A stretch of 64,000 bases of DNA from Turritopsis dohrnii (lineage: Eukaryota; Cnidaria; Hydrozoa; Anthoathecata; Oceaniidae). The DNA is taken from positions 992,001-1,056,000 of the forward strand of contig BQMF02000048.1 of NCBI GenBank assembly GCA_027922465.2, read 5' to 3'. Position numbers and translations under genes: made by a program. Below the pieces are notes generated by a model. It did not search any database. It was not told the origin of the DNA and was given only the letters and a program-made list of their open reading frames with translations. The stretch's first letter is position 1. Each line of letters starts with the position of its first letter. Shown piece by piece: positions 11,149 through 23,400 of this stretch.

Positions 11149-12013
11149 CTAGCCGCCAAGGCGGCGTCGCTCGCCGCCGATGTTCACCTGCTCTGTATCA
11201 CTGTATCAATAAACGTCAAATTTCCTTATAAACGGCTCGTACAACCTCTGTTCAACCAGAAGCATATTCGAAGTCACAACCTCTGATAAAACCAATCTTT
11301 TATCAGTGTAACAATACACTCAAAATGTAGAGAGAGAAAACTTCAACTTTTTATTAGCTTTTGTTTTAAAAAAGTTACGCACTCTAACATGGGTGCTATC
11401 AAACGTAAGGGGGAAATAGTTTCTCTTCTTAAAAACATCACGACGGAGGAGAGAAAAAAGGCACGTGCTAAATGAATAAATAGAATAAAAAACGTTCGAT
11501 CAGAATGCTTAACAATTAAAAGAAGAAATTAATTTGTTAAAAGAAAAGCAAAAAAAAAAAAAAAAAAAAAAAAAATTTGTTTTGATATAATACTCTTTTT
11601 TTACCTATCGGTTTTTAAACATTTTGATTGCTCAAATAAAAAGTTCACCCGTCTCAGACAGTCAGGCAAGAGATAGTGGCAAACCGAACATATGCTGCCA
11701 CGTTCTGCCACTGCTGCTTTTTGTCCAAAATGTTTAATCAGTTAGTTTCTTTGTATTTAGTTGATGTACTGTTTTCAAAGCCAAGTCAACGTGGAATATA
11801 AAACTAACAATAATGATAAAAACAAAACGCTATTCCTATTAGTTCATCACCCCAAAAAAGTCACGTTCGATTGGGGTTGCAATGTATTTGTTTCGAACTC
11901 ACGTCGCACACAAAAAAAGAGATAATTTCGCTCACAACTCAATCTACCATTTTGCGTGACTTACAAACAAACAAACAAACAGACAGACGGAGAATCGGCT
12001 ATTAATATATAGA
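11149..12013 (-). mobile_element. Non-autonomous Helitron, family A, copy 1
   Basis: Read on the minus strand, the element begins TCTATATATTAATAGCCG (at 12013) and ends with a GCCGCCTTGGCGGC hairpin running into CTAG (at 11149). The next minus-strand base is T, as at Helitron insertion sites (A^T). TC at the 5' end, CTRR at the 3' end, a 3' hairpin and no target duplication are the Helitron hallmarks. It has no Rep/helicase coding and about 865 bp. The 5' region has a tandem gtct/gttt tract, and a poly(A) run lies at about 11550-11575. It abuts copy 2 head to tail with no spacer. Confidence 0.8.
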
Positions 12014-12866
12014 CTAGCCGCCAAGGCGGCGTCGCTCGCCGCCAATCTCCACCTGCTCTGTATCACTGTATCAATAAACGTCAAATTTCCTTATAAACGG
12101 CTGGTACAACTTGTGTTCAACCAGAAGCAGATTCGAAGTCACAACCTCTGGTAAAACCAATTATTTGTCAGTGTAACAATACACTCAAAACGTAGAGAGA
12201 GAAAACTTCAACTTTTTATTAGCTTTTGTTTTAAAAAAGTTACGCGCTCTAACATGGGTGCTATCAAACGTAAGGGGGAAATGGTTTCTCTTCTTAAAAA
12301 GATCACACGGGAGGAGAGAAAAAAAGGCACGTGCTAAATGAATAAATAGAATAAAAAAACGTTCGATCAGAACGCTTAACAATTAAAAGAAGAAATTAAT
12401 TTATTAAAAGAAAAGCAAAAAAAAAAAAACATTTTGTTTTGATATGATACTCTTTTTTTACCTATCGGTTTTTAAACATTTTGATTGCTCAAAAAAAAAG
12501 TTCACCCGTCTCAGACAGTCAGGCAAGAGTTAGTGGCAAACCGAACATATGCTGCCACGTTCTGCCACTGCTGCTCCTTGTTCAAAATGTTTAATCAGTT
12601 AGTTTCTTTGTATTTAGTTGATGTACTGTCTTCAAAGCCAAGTCAACGTGGAATACAAAACTAACAATAATGATTAAAACAAAACGTTATTCCTATTAGT
12701 TCATGAGCCAAAAAAAGTCACGTTTGATTGGGGTTGCAATGTATTTGCTTCGAACTCACGTCGCACACAAAAAAAGAAATAATTTCGCTCACAACTTAAT
12801 CTACCATTTTGCGTGACTTACAAACAAACAAACAGACAGACGGAGAATCGGCTATTAATATATAGA
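12014..12866 (-). mobile_element. Non-autonomous Helitron, family A, copy 2
   Basis: Same termini and orientation as copy 1 and highly similar along its length. Its CTAG end starts at 12014, exactly where copy 1's TC start ends. Its own 5' end (12866) is flanked so that the minus strand reads A^TC. The exact head-to-tail junction argues for tandem rolling-circle replication or insertion, not for two random insertions. The small ORF inside it is not conserved as coding sequence. Confidence 0.8.
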
Positions 12867-13767
12867 TATAAATTAGTGATCGTCATTTACTCATATGAGG
12901 GTAACATAAGAAGAAACTATAAAAGTAATTGCTTTAGCAACAAAGACGTCAGATTTCCTATGTGAGGGAGACGAATAGGCGGGCCTTGATTAGAAAAAGA
13001 TTGAATCACATGTGCGACAACGTGAGATCCCAACTCAAAATAAACATGAGAAAACTTAACCACGAACGAGCAATAGAATTTACAATCACATCATCCAAAA
13101 CAACCCTACAATTGCCCAGTTAAAACAAAGCTCCTGGAGTTCCTTTTCAGGATGTCCTCAAACCAAGCAAAATCAACTGGAAACAAGTAACTATAAAACT
13201 CGCTGGCATTCTGATAACCACATTTATAACCATCAATACAGCACAAATATTCTCAACTTGGAAACATTTCAGTATTTGCAAAAACGTCTTAAATTTGTTC
13301 TTTGGCACAGCTGTCAGACACAATAAAATAAAGCCTACTTAACATTTTGGGAGGGATGTCTTCATGAGTTCAAATTCAGATTCAATCATCAGTCACAACT
13401 GACAAGAATATTGACTATCATCACTTCAGCTTTTTGAGAGGTTGAAGTGGCTTCAGGTTGCATAGTGCAGTTATTTTTTATAAGAAGATTAAGAAATCTT
13501 CCCCGTCAGCTTTATCCCCGATCAAGGTCAGATACCTTCATAAAAAAGTGAAAGTGTTTAATGGACCTAGAAAAATCTAAAGATTGCGATATTGTTCAAT
13601 AATGCCCATTCTTCAAGACCAACGTCAACCTCATCCCCAAAGCTTTTTCGCCTTTCGCATATGAACAAGGTAAAGAAGACTTGGAGAGATGGTGGGCAAG
13701 TATATTTATAAGAAGCAGGACGCATTTCTCTTTCTATGACTTGCAGCTTCGAATAATTCCTCTTTCC
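12867..13767. other. No gene recognised
   Basis: No convincing ORF, repeat unit or terminal repeat was identified in this stretch. Confidence 0.45.
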
Positions 13768-13770
13768 TTA

Positions 13771-13924
13771 AGGGGGCTTTATACGTAAAGATTCTTGAAA
13801 GATTTTCCTTTTAAGCAGCTGTTTTAATGCTTGTACATCAAAAAGTTAACGCGGTCATGAATAATTAATGTGTTGAAGCGCTTGGTGTACAATTTTTTAA
13901 GAATCTTTACGTGTAAACCCCACT
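13771..13924. mobile_element. Short MITE with TTA target duplication
   Basis: Termini AGGGGGCTTTATACGTAAAG and, from the right, AGTGGGGTTTACACGTAAAG are inverted repeats of about 28 bp with a few mismatches. TTA occurs directly on both sides (13768-13770 and 13925-13927). The element is 154 bp and non-coding. A 3-bp TWA-type duplication fits a Harbinger-derived MITE, although its ends differ from those of the element at 1294-3928. Confidence 0.75.
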
Positions 13925-14599
13925 TTAGCAGTTGCAAAACAATCTTATTTATGTTACTTCCATAGTTCAATCAACAAGAATATGGTAAAATAATTAATTT
14001 GGAATTCGCAGACTGTTATGAAGACTTAAAAAAACAATATAGCGAATTAACTTCATTTTCGTTTTATTAAAAACATATTTTACAATTGACAAGGAAACTC
14101 CAATGAAAAATGATAAATGTTTGGAACAGATTACAAAAAATGGCTTTGTTGTGTTCTTGGTTTTATCGGTCACGCAAAATGGCAGACCTGAGCTGTGATA
14201 GAGATCGGGTAGTCAGCAATGTAAGATCACACATAAATTATTTCTCTTCTTGGGCGCGACGTCAGTGTGAAGACATTGTATTGAGACCCATATCGAACGC
14301 GACGTCAAAACAAGTTTAGCAAGAAACGCTATGCATTTGAACAAATCGCATAAAAGTTTAATAATAATATTTAAAAACCATTCCATCCCTTCTGCACATG
14401 CGCACGAAAAAAGCAGCCAAAAATGATTTTGATCAAAATTATGTTAATGTTGTTTGACAGAATAATAAAACTGTAGATAAGTTCAAATATAAAGCGTCTT
14501 GTACGTCGGTGAAGAATTTATTGTACTAATCGCTAATCACTAAAATATGGCAGCTAAACGGCAGCATACATTTGAATATTTGTTTATTTAAGTAGCTAG

Positions 14600-14760
14600 A
14601 GAAACATCAAACATAAGTGATGCAGATGACAAACATTCTTGATGTTCCAGTTGAGGAGGAAGTTGAGCTGAGCTGCTGTACCTATCCTGAGCTTAAAAGG
14701 CTTTTTTTACAACCCACACACGTGCAACGTGTTTAAACAAAGACCTTTGTGAGCCTTAGA
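14600..14760 (+). pseudogene. Exon-like fragment shared with 58077-58320
   Basis: After an acceptor-like gatgcag, the frame reads MTNILDVPVEEEVELSCC then TYPELKRLF before decaying. The minus-strand segment at 58320-58077 has the same upstream DNA (tagctagagaaaca) and a matching peptide (EEETELSCAYPELKKHY). Two copies in one window with this similarity suggest fragments of a duplicated or transposon-carried gene. The family is not recognised. Confidence 0.4.
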
Positions 14761-14889
14761 GACTAAAACTTGTCCTAACTAAAACTTCGCGCTGCTTACA
14801 AAATATTGAGAAATTCAGTTTAGGAAAGAATTATGTACTCCTACGCCAATTTTCTCGGTGGGTAATGACGACAACGATGATGTTTCATG

Positions 14890-14969
14890 ATGTTTCGTTT
14901 AAATGTTTCCCATTTTCGAAAAGAAAGTGATTCTTCTTTTCGAAAATGGGAAAAATTTAAACGAAACAT
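14890..14969. repeat. Near-perfect 36-bp-arm hairpin
   Basis: The arm at 14890-14925 (atgtttcgtttaaatg..., ending in cgaaaagaa) and the arm at 14934-14969 are inverted copies with only one or two mismatches, around an 8-base loop. There is no flanking gene. It could be a foldback element or a long stem-loop transcript. Confidence 0.75.
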
Positions 14970-16225
14970 TTGAGACAGAAATACATGTACAATTAATTTT
15001 ATTTGGTTATGGAACGGAATTTAAAGTTCCATTTATAACATCGGGAGAACTCTTTCCGAGTGCTTCAAAGCATTGTTAAGCTGTATAAACAAAGGTTCCC
15101 AGAAAGCACCGACACGGGATTGGAGGAACACTAATTTTCATATAAAGGTTTTGTTTTGTTTCTTAAGTTCTACAAATGTTTTCTTTAGATCAAACAGACC
15201 ACAGGTTCCAATTGAGACACTACAACGACATAACAGGAATTTTGATTCATATAAACATTACCATGATCGCAACTGTTGAGAATGACTTCCTAACATTTCA
15301 AAACATCAGGTTACGTGTTTTTTTAAAACATGTCTTTTAGAAATATCGTCAGTATCTAGCATAATTCACACCTTGTTTCCACTTACTATGATAATTTATA
15401 AATGATATGGACAAAGTACGTTGGCTACAAAATAAAATCATTCCTCAATGTTTTTTGCATATCAAATTCTGCGCTGCAATTTCATAACGTTTAAGTCTTC
15501 GTTCGATGGCGATTGTATGAGCAACCCTTTTCGCAACTGAGGCGCTGTAGTGACGTGGTTATCATTCTCGGAATTCATGCCAGAGTTCCATTCCTTTTAG
15601 CAACGAATCATCAATTGTGAGTGAAGGAAATTGGGCAGATGATATATCGTTGATCATCAAGTGTTGCAAGAGGTCATCCAGTAGAGCGCACACGGTCGTT
15701 TAGTGCGTATATTTAATTGTGAGCATGCGCAGTAAAATAGCCGTTGCAATGATGAATTATAAACATGGCGCTATTTTCATAGGCCTAGCGACGAAGTTGT
15801 TTTTGAAAACCTCATTGTTTAAATCAAAATAATTATGCCTTATATGGAAGATATGGTTGCATGCAAGATATGCACGTGTTGAATAATTGTTGAAGATGAA
15901 CTTGAACAGTTACTGGCGGATGATGGCGTCCATGTCGCCACATATGAGCATTAGTAACTTTACCTTCGAAATTTTCGACATATCGTTACAGCTTATGCAA
16001 TATCCTCGAATTGGGAACTTTAATGAATTTTTTGAGAAGGTAAATATGGTTTTATTTGTTGCTTAAGACCCTAACAAAGTTTTCAAAGAGGTCTGGATGT
16101 CCAATCATTTTTTTACAGAAAGTTTTGAAATCTTTGCTATGAAGTCGTTTTTAGTTCAGTTAACTATCTTTTCTCAACACAGTAAAGTCAAAAACAAGGT
16201 AACTTAAAACAACTAGTCATATTTT
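14970..16225. other. No gene recognised
   Basis: Small ORFs only. A repetition of gcatgcgcag-like sequence near 15723 and short open stretches near 15840-16040 were examined, but no exon structure could be supported. It lies downstream of the RAG1-like gene, whose stop is at 16226. Confidence 0.4.
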
Positions 16226-19200
16226 CTAGTAGGGCGCCAATTTCCTTCTTTTTATTTCTGGTTTTCGTTTCTTGGCAATAGGATTCACACGTATATGGTG
16301 TTCTTTCAACATGCTTTGCAACCTTGATGTCCCATGCATGTGACAGTACATCCTCCCTAAATTATTAAATTCGGAGTGGATACTTTCACCACCCTGTTCA
16401 CTGTAAACACCAAGTCCTAACTTCAATGACATGGTCTTCCAACATATGCATTTTGGGTGTTATTGTTTCATTTGGCCATTTCTCACGATAAAATGAAACA
16501 AACTCTTCGATATATTGACCTAAAAAAGTAAACATTTAACACAATTGATCATAATGATGCATAATGTATACCTATAACTTGAGCTTTTTACTATTATATA
16601 CTTACGAAAAGTTTCAATTTTTTCCTCATCAAAGTTCTCTGTTGTGTTCAGCATCACATGACATAGACCATATTTGTTGAAAAGATTTTTAAAATCTTGG
16701 CATATTGTTATGGCTTCCTGGTGTAAGTTTGTGTTTCGCAGACCCAATTGAACAACCAAAATTGGAATTGCATTGCACAACTTGATAATGTTGGTAACCT
16801 GAAAAAAAGTTTCCAAAGTTAGCTTGAAATAGCTTATAAAATGACCTTGTTAAGTGTAAGTCAGTTCACCTTTAACATTTTGTGCACATGATTTCCCACG
16901 AAAGACTTCCCATGATAAGCTTGTCTTTCAACATTTAATGATTTTAAAATTTCATCAAGTTTTTGTACGCAAGGACCAGCAGTACGTTTTAGTTCGCATG
17001 TGTCAATCAATACTCTAATTTCATGTTCCTATTATGACAACATGAAATAAATATTGTGGAAGAACTCAGATGAAAAGTTTACAGAAAATTTCATACCTTC
17101 TCCTCCTTTTTGCTTTCCAAATATCTTAATCGAGGTTTGTATACGTCCATGATAGCATTTGTATGTTCTGGTTGTTTTAAAATATTTAAAGTAATTGCAT
17201 CATGCACCAAGTTGATTGTCTCCTCAAAGTCACTTACTTGATTTTGTAGATTTAATATTAGTGACTGTGTAGCTATAAATTCATCAAATTGCTTCTGATT
17301 GATCTTTTTTTCGTTTATTGCCAATTGTCCAGCAATTTTCATGTCAAGTAAATAACAAGTACTTTCAAGTAGATTGAAAATTTTCAGGTAAACACCCAGT
17401 GAAATATGTAAGACTGGTAATGCAACCTAAAATTCACATTTTTATAATACTTAAATAAGCACAATCTGAGCTATGTAAAATCAGGCCTGCTGATCATCAG
17501 TTTTTTAAACTTTTCCCTTTTCATTATAGTGGCACATAAATTCATTACCTAAATTCTAATAGATAATATCAAAATTAATTAACCTGGTCAAGTGGTATAT
17601 TGAATATGGGTTCATCTATCACATTATTGTACTCCTTTGCATTTTTGATGTCTCCACCAGCAGCCATGAATGCGCAATAATTATCTTGTAAACTTTTTAG
17701 GGAACGTTCTGTGGATTTTTCATGAGGTATCTGCATATCTGACTTAGTGATGTGGCAGAATAAACAAGGATGACGTCCTGTAAAAGAAGATGTCTATAAT
17801 GAACCTGTTATATAATTGATTCAGGAATTCCTACATGTTTACATACCACTTGCTCCACTTATGCCATATATAGCACACAAAAATGCGTAGTCACCATACA
17901 AGAATAAACGTATCTTCCTGTTTCTAGATAGGTAAGATTTTATTGTTACAAATTTGAAATTCATTCAAGATAACACGAAAGTGTGAATAACTTACTCCCA
18001 TTGCAAAGTTTGTAGTAGATCAACCTGTTCTGAAAACGGATTCAACCCAACTTTCAGGTTGGTGACATAATCCTTAGCTTCAAACATACTAAAAACTGTT
18101 GTATTGGCTTTGCTGTTAGGCTTATTCACATTAGCGATTTGATTTTGCGATTATTTCTCTTCTTTCTTCCTTGTCAAATAGTTTCACTAACTCAGCACTT
18201 TGCAATGTTTGTGCAGAACCTGAGGCTCCAGCCGTTAAGGCAAGTGTGTCCAACATATTTTTTGCCCTTGTTTTTAGTGTTCTTTGACAGACACTATCAC
18301 TATCTTTTACAGGCTTTTTTATAGATGTGAAGCAATGCGGCTAGGAAAAGGGAAATAGATATTATATATACAAATATATATATAAAAATATATCATTTGC
18401 CTTTTTGAAGAAGAAATTTTCAAAATTTACTTAAACAATGGAAAGCTATAAGCTTTTATTTCCTAACACGAAGAAATAACATGAAAAGTTCATTTAATTT
18501 GATTATTCACTTCATTGAAAATTTCTCCTGATAGAAGATTGTATCATATATGTAACATTTACCCTTGGTCCCCCAGAAGGAAACTCAATGATGTTTGATG
18601 TTGCATTTGCCAGTTTGTGCTTTAAAACATGGAGTGCAGCATCTTCCATATTTCGGGTCAATGAATCTGTTGGTTGAATCGAAAAAATTTGATTAATTAT
18701 GTCGGTGGAGTTTTCTTTTGGTTGCGGACCATTGCAATTCTGTTCATGATGGATCTTTTTTCCTTTTTCAGAAATTTTAAATGTTTCTCCACAATTTTTT
18801 TCACATGGTATTGTAATGCATTCAATCATTTCGACAACATGGTGTGCGTATTCAACATCCCCTGGATAAATAGCTTTGGAACACATTTTACAAACTGTGT
18901 TTTCGAACGATTTTCCCTCTAGTGATGGAACAATGCAATACAAGCAGTACGAATGCCGACAACTAAGAACCACCGGTTGAACCACAAATTTCTTACATGA
19001 ACAGCATCTGCAAAGATCTAAGTGGCTGTTGAGATTTTCGCAAATTTCTATGTCATTTACATCAATTGATTTTTCTTTTGCTACAGTGTTTATTAAAGTT
19101 TTTATGTGTTGTCTTGTCCATATTTTATTGTTGTTTATTTTAGGTCTTCCTGAGCTTTTCTTTTTTCTTTTTCTCCCTCCCTTCTTGTTACAAATTGTGC

Positions 19201-19456
19201 ATGTTTCACTATGAGCCTCCCATGGTTTAACTTTTAAGGATGTTGTGGTAGATCTTATTTCCACATTTCTGATAGTCTGATAACATTTTTGACAGACTTT
19301 GTTTGGATGGATGGTTGAGTTATCAGCACTGACATCGGTGAAAAATACAGCTTTAATGTTATTAATAAGTGAAGAAATGGGTATAGAGTCTTTATGAAGG
19401 TTTTCTCCACATATTCTACATAATGTTTGTAAGTTTTTTAAATGCTGTTCAGCCAT
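16226..19456 (-). pseudogene. RAG1-like recombinase/transposase gene, eight exons, disrupted
   Basis: Minus-strand exons with GT-AG borders: 19456-18563, 18340-17996, 17917-17847, 17777-17584, 17426-17097, 17028-16870, 16798-16606 and 16519-16226, about 826 codons. Exon 1 starts MAEQHLKNL. It holds a RAG1-type zinc region (LCRICG, HPNKVCQKCY, then H-x3-C-x2-C in AHSETCTICNKKGGRKRKKK) and a RING-like module (CRCCSCKKF, SCRHSYCLYCI, CKMC), then the SGGPR segment. The later exons match RAG1 core landmarks: KPNS, GASGRHPCLFC (C-x2-C), LHISLGVYLKIF, FVGNHVHKMLK, and MHMLEDH (H-x4-H) followed by VYSEQGGES. A frameshift near 18131 introduces TAA, and the core segment before KPNS (expected to carry the first catalytic Asp) seems missing. 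A second frameshift lies near 16420. The RAG1 Asp708 position reads Ser in LHIS. It was probably a RAG1-related transposase (the RAG1-N-terminus-bearing transposon type) and is now dead. No RAG2-like gene or terminal repeats were found. Confidence 0.8.
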
Positions 19457-19976
19457 GACAGATCTTGAGAGGAAGGCGATGAGTATAATTAACAAGAGGC
19501 CATGAGGCCTGAAGGTCAGCGCCTTCAGCAAAGTTGAAAAATGTTGGGGTGCAAAACAAAATCTAAAACGTTTTGGTCTAGGAAGGTCAAAATAGCAATT
19601 TCTGAGTGATAACTAAAGTGACAGCGATTAATGGAGATATTGAGTTAAAAAATAAAGCAGACAGTACCCCCAAAATTAAGTGCATATACCAGTATCATTG
19701 AAACAAAACTTAATCCAACAAAATCTTTATATATATATCACGGAATCATTCAAATATTTTTGATGCCTTATTTGCACCTGGGTAGGCATGAAATTAATTT
19801 TATACATAAAAAAGACTTTCATGTACAGTTTTATTCACTCTATCTAATCTTTTCCAGTTATACAAAATATGATTGTCTGAGAATTGAATGGAATGGAAAT
19901 CTGATTTCGAATTAACAAGTTTAAAAAAGCTTACAGTATACTTCACAAAATTTCATGCAGACCTTGATTCTCTTAA

Positions 19977-20487
19977 TCATAAAGAGTTCAAAAACAAACT
20001 TCTCTCTGCACAGATGAATTCCAAACAGGAATGACTGTTATTAAAAATAAGTGACAATAATAAAAAATACTGACAATACAAATACATATGTTTAAAGAGG
20101 TTCAATCTTTTTGCAAATGCTTTTGTTTCAATGTCGATTTCTATTTTTACTGACACGTCGGCTTTTTGGTATGATTTTGTGATGTTGTCATGTAATAATT
20201 TTTTGTAATCATCACTTTTCATTTCGTAGATGTTGTTGGATTTATCAGCAAATAATACCAACATATTCTTTGATGATTTAATGCTGTTTACATCGACATT
20301 CAAATTCAGTAAGAATCTGTTGGGGTGTTCATGGAACTTTATGTCTCTAACCATTTCGTACAAATTGTTCTCAAAACCCACAAGTAGTTCATGTTGTGGT
20401 GGTGTAACACATGTTTTGAAACCAAATGTTTCTCTGGTGTCGTCATTGTTGTCAACATCATTGTTGTTCTGTTTTTCGTAAAATTAT
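19977..20487 (-). pseudogene. Penelope-like retroelement remnant, N-terminal RT-upstream part
   Basis: The minus-strand frame reads TFGFKTCVTPPQHELLVGFE, then NNLYEMVRDIKFHEHPNRFL, IKSSKNMLVLFADKSNNIYEM, KKLLHDNITKSYQKA, then diverges. This is the segment that precedes the RT palm in the same RT/GIY-YIG element type as 8772-9786 (DKS-N-YEM and NITKSY-K blocks). It is cut off after the AKRLNL motif, with no palm domain. It sits just upstream of the RAG1-like gene on the same strand but is unrelated to it. Confidence 0.65.
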
Positions 20488-23400
20488 GCTTTGCATCTGA
20501 TTCCTTTAATAAAGCTTAGACAATACAAACACAAACACATTTTCGTCTTTCTTCATTGAAAATAAAAACAAAAGGAAAACAACTGCCGAGTATTTATAAG
20601 ATTAAGAACATAAAATTGCTATCATCCATCCGTGCAGGGACACAGTAAAAACTAAGAGACGACACAAAAACTAAACAACGAAATTAGAAAAATAATGATA
20701 AATAATAAGACTATTTAAGTGAAGAAGAGGATAATGATTCCATAGGGAATTTGTTCAAATGGAAAGACAAACATGTAAACATGTGGGTGTGTGCTTTGAT
20801 TGATAAATGCATTACAATAAACACTGAATATCATTAAGCCAATTTTGAGTAAGACACAATGCACCTTCACAGGTAATTAAATGTTTTACTTCCAAAATGT
20901 TGTCTGTGTGTATTAGGGTGACTAGAGGTTTTCATTTTATTTTGGTGTACATCTGACTTAGCTTTTAGTTTAAACAGGGTATAAAAGGTAAAACTTGAAG
21001 CTCGTCTAAATTGATGGATGTCACTGTTGCATAAACAGATACAAAATGAATATATAATAGGGTATGCAATGTATAACATAAATACATAGACTCTTCTTGC
21101 AGAGCTCTCATATCTTGATAAAGGTCTGTGACCAGTATAATAACACAAAACACCAAATTAGCGATAGCTACCCAGAAAAAATCAGAAGATATAGTCACAG
21201 GATCATTTATAATATTAAAATCATTCATAATAAGGAATTCGTTTGCTTCAGATATTATTGAAAACACAAGCTCCACTAAGCAATTTCACGTGAATTTTCT
21301 GGAGGCCGCACTCACCTTAATAAAATAGTTGTAGTTAAGAATTAATAAACACTTCTTAATTAAGCCACAATCGACAAATAGCCTCTATTCCAGCCTTAAA
21401 ACTAAGGCTTGTGTTTTTAGTGGTATCAGCCTACAACTGGGGACAAAAGTTTGTGGACTTACGGACGGACGAACACGAATGCTAATGAAAGATCAGCTGC
21501 TCCCGCGCTGACCAATTAATTTCCGAGTTTCGGCTAGCGTTGAACGACCGTGCGCAAGACCTTGATTGAGTTCGTGTCACTCAAGAAAAAATTCTTTCTT
21601 GATAAAAGACTCAAATAAAAGTAAATTTTAAAAATATAAGTGTGCCCACGCTCACGCCCACGCTCAAGCGGCTGCAAGTTACGTCATACAATATAAAATA
21701 AAGAATTAAACTGACATAAGCAAAAAGTCTCTTTTAACAAATCTCTTCCTTTTACAGGGGCGTCCAACCCAAACCGTGGTTCATCCTGGAAAACAGATAC
21801 AATTGCTTCTGAGTATAGCTAGCCACATAAAAGAATACCAAATAATGATAACTCAGGCGCCCAAACCTGTGTTCAAATCGATTACACCACATCTAGACGT
21901 TTTGAATAAGAAGAGATATCGAAACGTATATCGACATTTAAAAAAGAAAATTCAATATATTGTTCGTTTCTGTAAAATATTTATATCAAGTATTCTAATA
22001 GAATAATTAAGGGACGAAGTAGTAATAATGAAAGTTAAATAAAATAAAAAAAATAACAAAACAAAGGTACTAATTATATACTACGAACAAGAACTAATAA
22101 GAAAATATAATAGGAATAAAAAGAGAAAAGTTATACTGGAATGAAATGGAAGGAGAAAGCGAAATTGTTTCCTTTAATTCGCTTTTTGTTGTATTGCAAC
22201 AGGATTTGAAAAAGAAGATGAGAAAAATATTTGTTTTAGCGATGGAGGGATTCAGAACTGGATGTTATTAAGAAGAACGTCGTTAATATTGTGTCCTTAC
22301 GTCAGAAATAATTTTGAATTAGCACTGGTTCATAAATTCTATGTTTTAGTATGTAGACATTAATTTTTTTTTTTTCACTTTGTTATTTTTCCCTATCTAT
22401 TTAATGGTGTGATGTTTCTTTTGTAAAGTAAATGTTTACATACAACAGCGAAGTTTAACAGCAGAAAGACTTCGCATTCCCTTTAAAATGTAGGTGGAAG
22501 GGAGGGAGAAATAGGCGGAATGTGAGTTTGAATCAACATCGACATGAAATTCTTGTTCATTAAAAATTATATTTCTGTTGAAGTATATGAAGCAGTTTAT
22601 TAGTGAAATTATTTCAACGTATAATATTCGTCTCAAGCTGAAGTTGCAGCTGTTCACTCGCCTTTGCTTCGTTCCAGAAGGAACCACCTCTAAGGTTTAA
22701 CAATAATTAATGATTTTATTATCTTCGAACAAAGGTTTCCCTCATTTCAAACGAATGGCCCAGTTCCCAAGGTAGTTTCTTATACGTCGACTTGAGAAAA
22801 GTACAAAAAAACTTTGAAGTAAGCTAGTTTGTGTGTTTGTTTGATGAAGCTGTCGCTCACTTGATATTAATAATGATCCAGGGATAGTTTCTCCTCGATT
22901 TCCTCTGTAAATAAATCAACCCTCCTTCATGTATTTTTGTCCATCCACCGCCCCTGATTCTCCACTCCTCCAAAGTCGAATCTGAAATTGATCACGTGGT
23001 ATCTGACGTCATCAAACAATATCTGACCGGTGTATCTATTTTCATTCAACCAGTGAATAAATGTAAGGCACTTCTACTTTGTTACAGGGAAGGTTTTCAT
23101 AAATAAATTTTTATCTGATTAAGTTCCATGATGTCAATAAATATTTAACATACGCATTTTGAAAAAAAAAAAATGTGAAACAAATTTGGAAGTGGCTGAA
23201 ACTAAATAATCTATGCAATGCTATGATTTTGGGCTTCTCTATTTGAAGATTTTCACAAATAAATTTAAAAACATTGCTGAAATATATCGCTTAAATTTGC
23301 GAATTTATTTTCAGTCAAATATTTTGGCTTTTTATAAACAAGCCATTAAATAGCTATCAGCCTAGTGGGACACAGTGATGTATTTGTTTTCCCTCGAACT

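Noticed and set aside
12185..12382. Small conserved ORF in Helitron family A
   Set aside because: It reappears in the 45.0 kb copy only as a shifted, altered frame. Its conservation follows the DNA repeat, not a protein.
15300..20000. Terminal inverted repeats or CACAGTG-type ends bounding the RAG1-like gene
   Set aside because: No pair of matching inverted ends could be found by eye. The element borders remain unknown.
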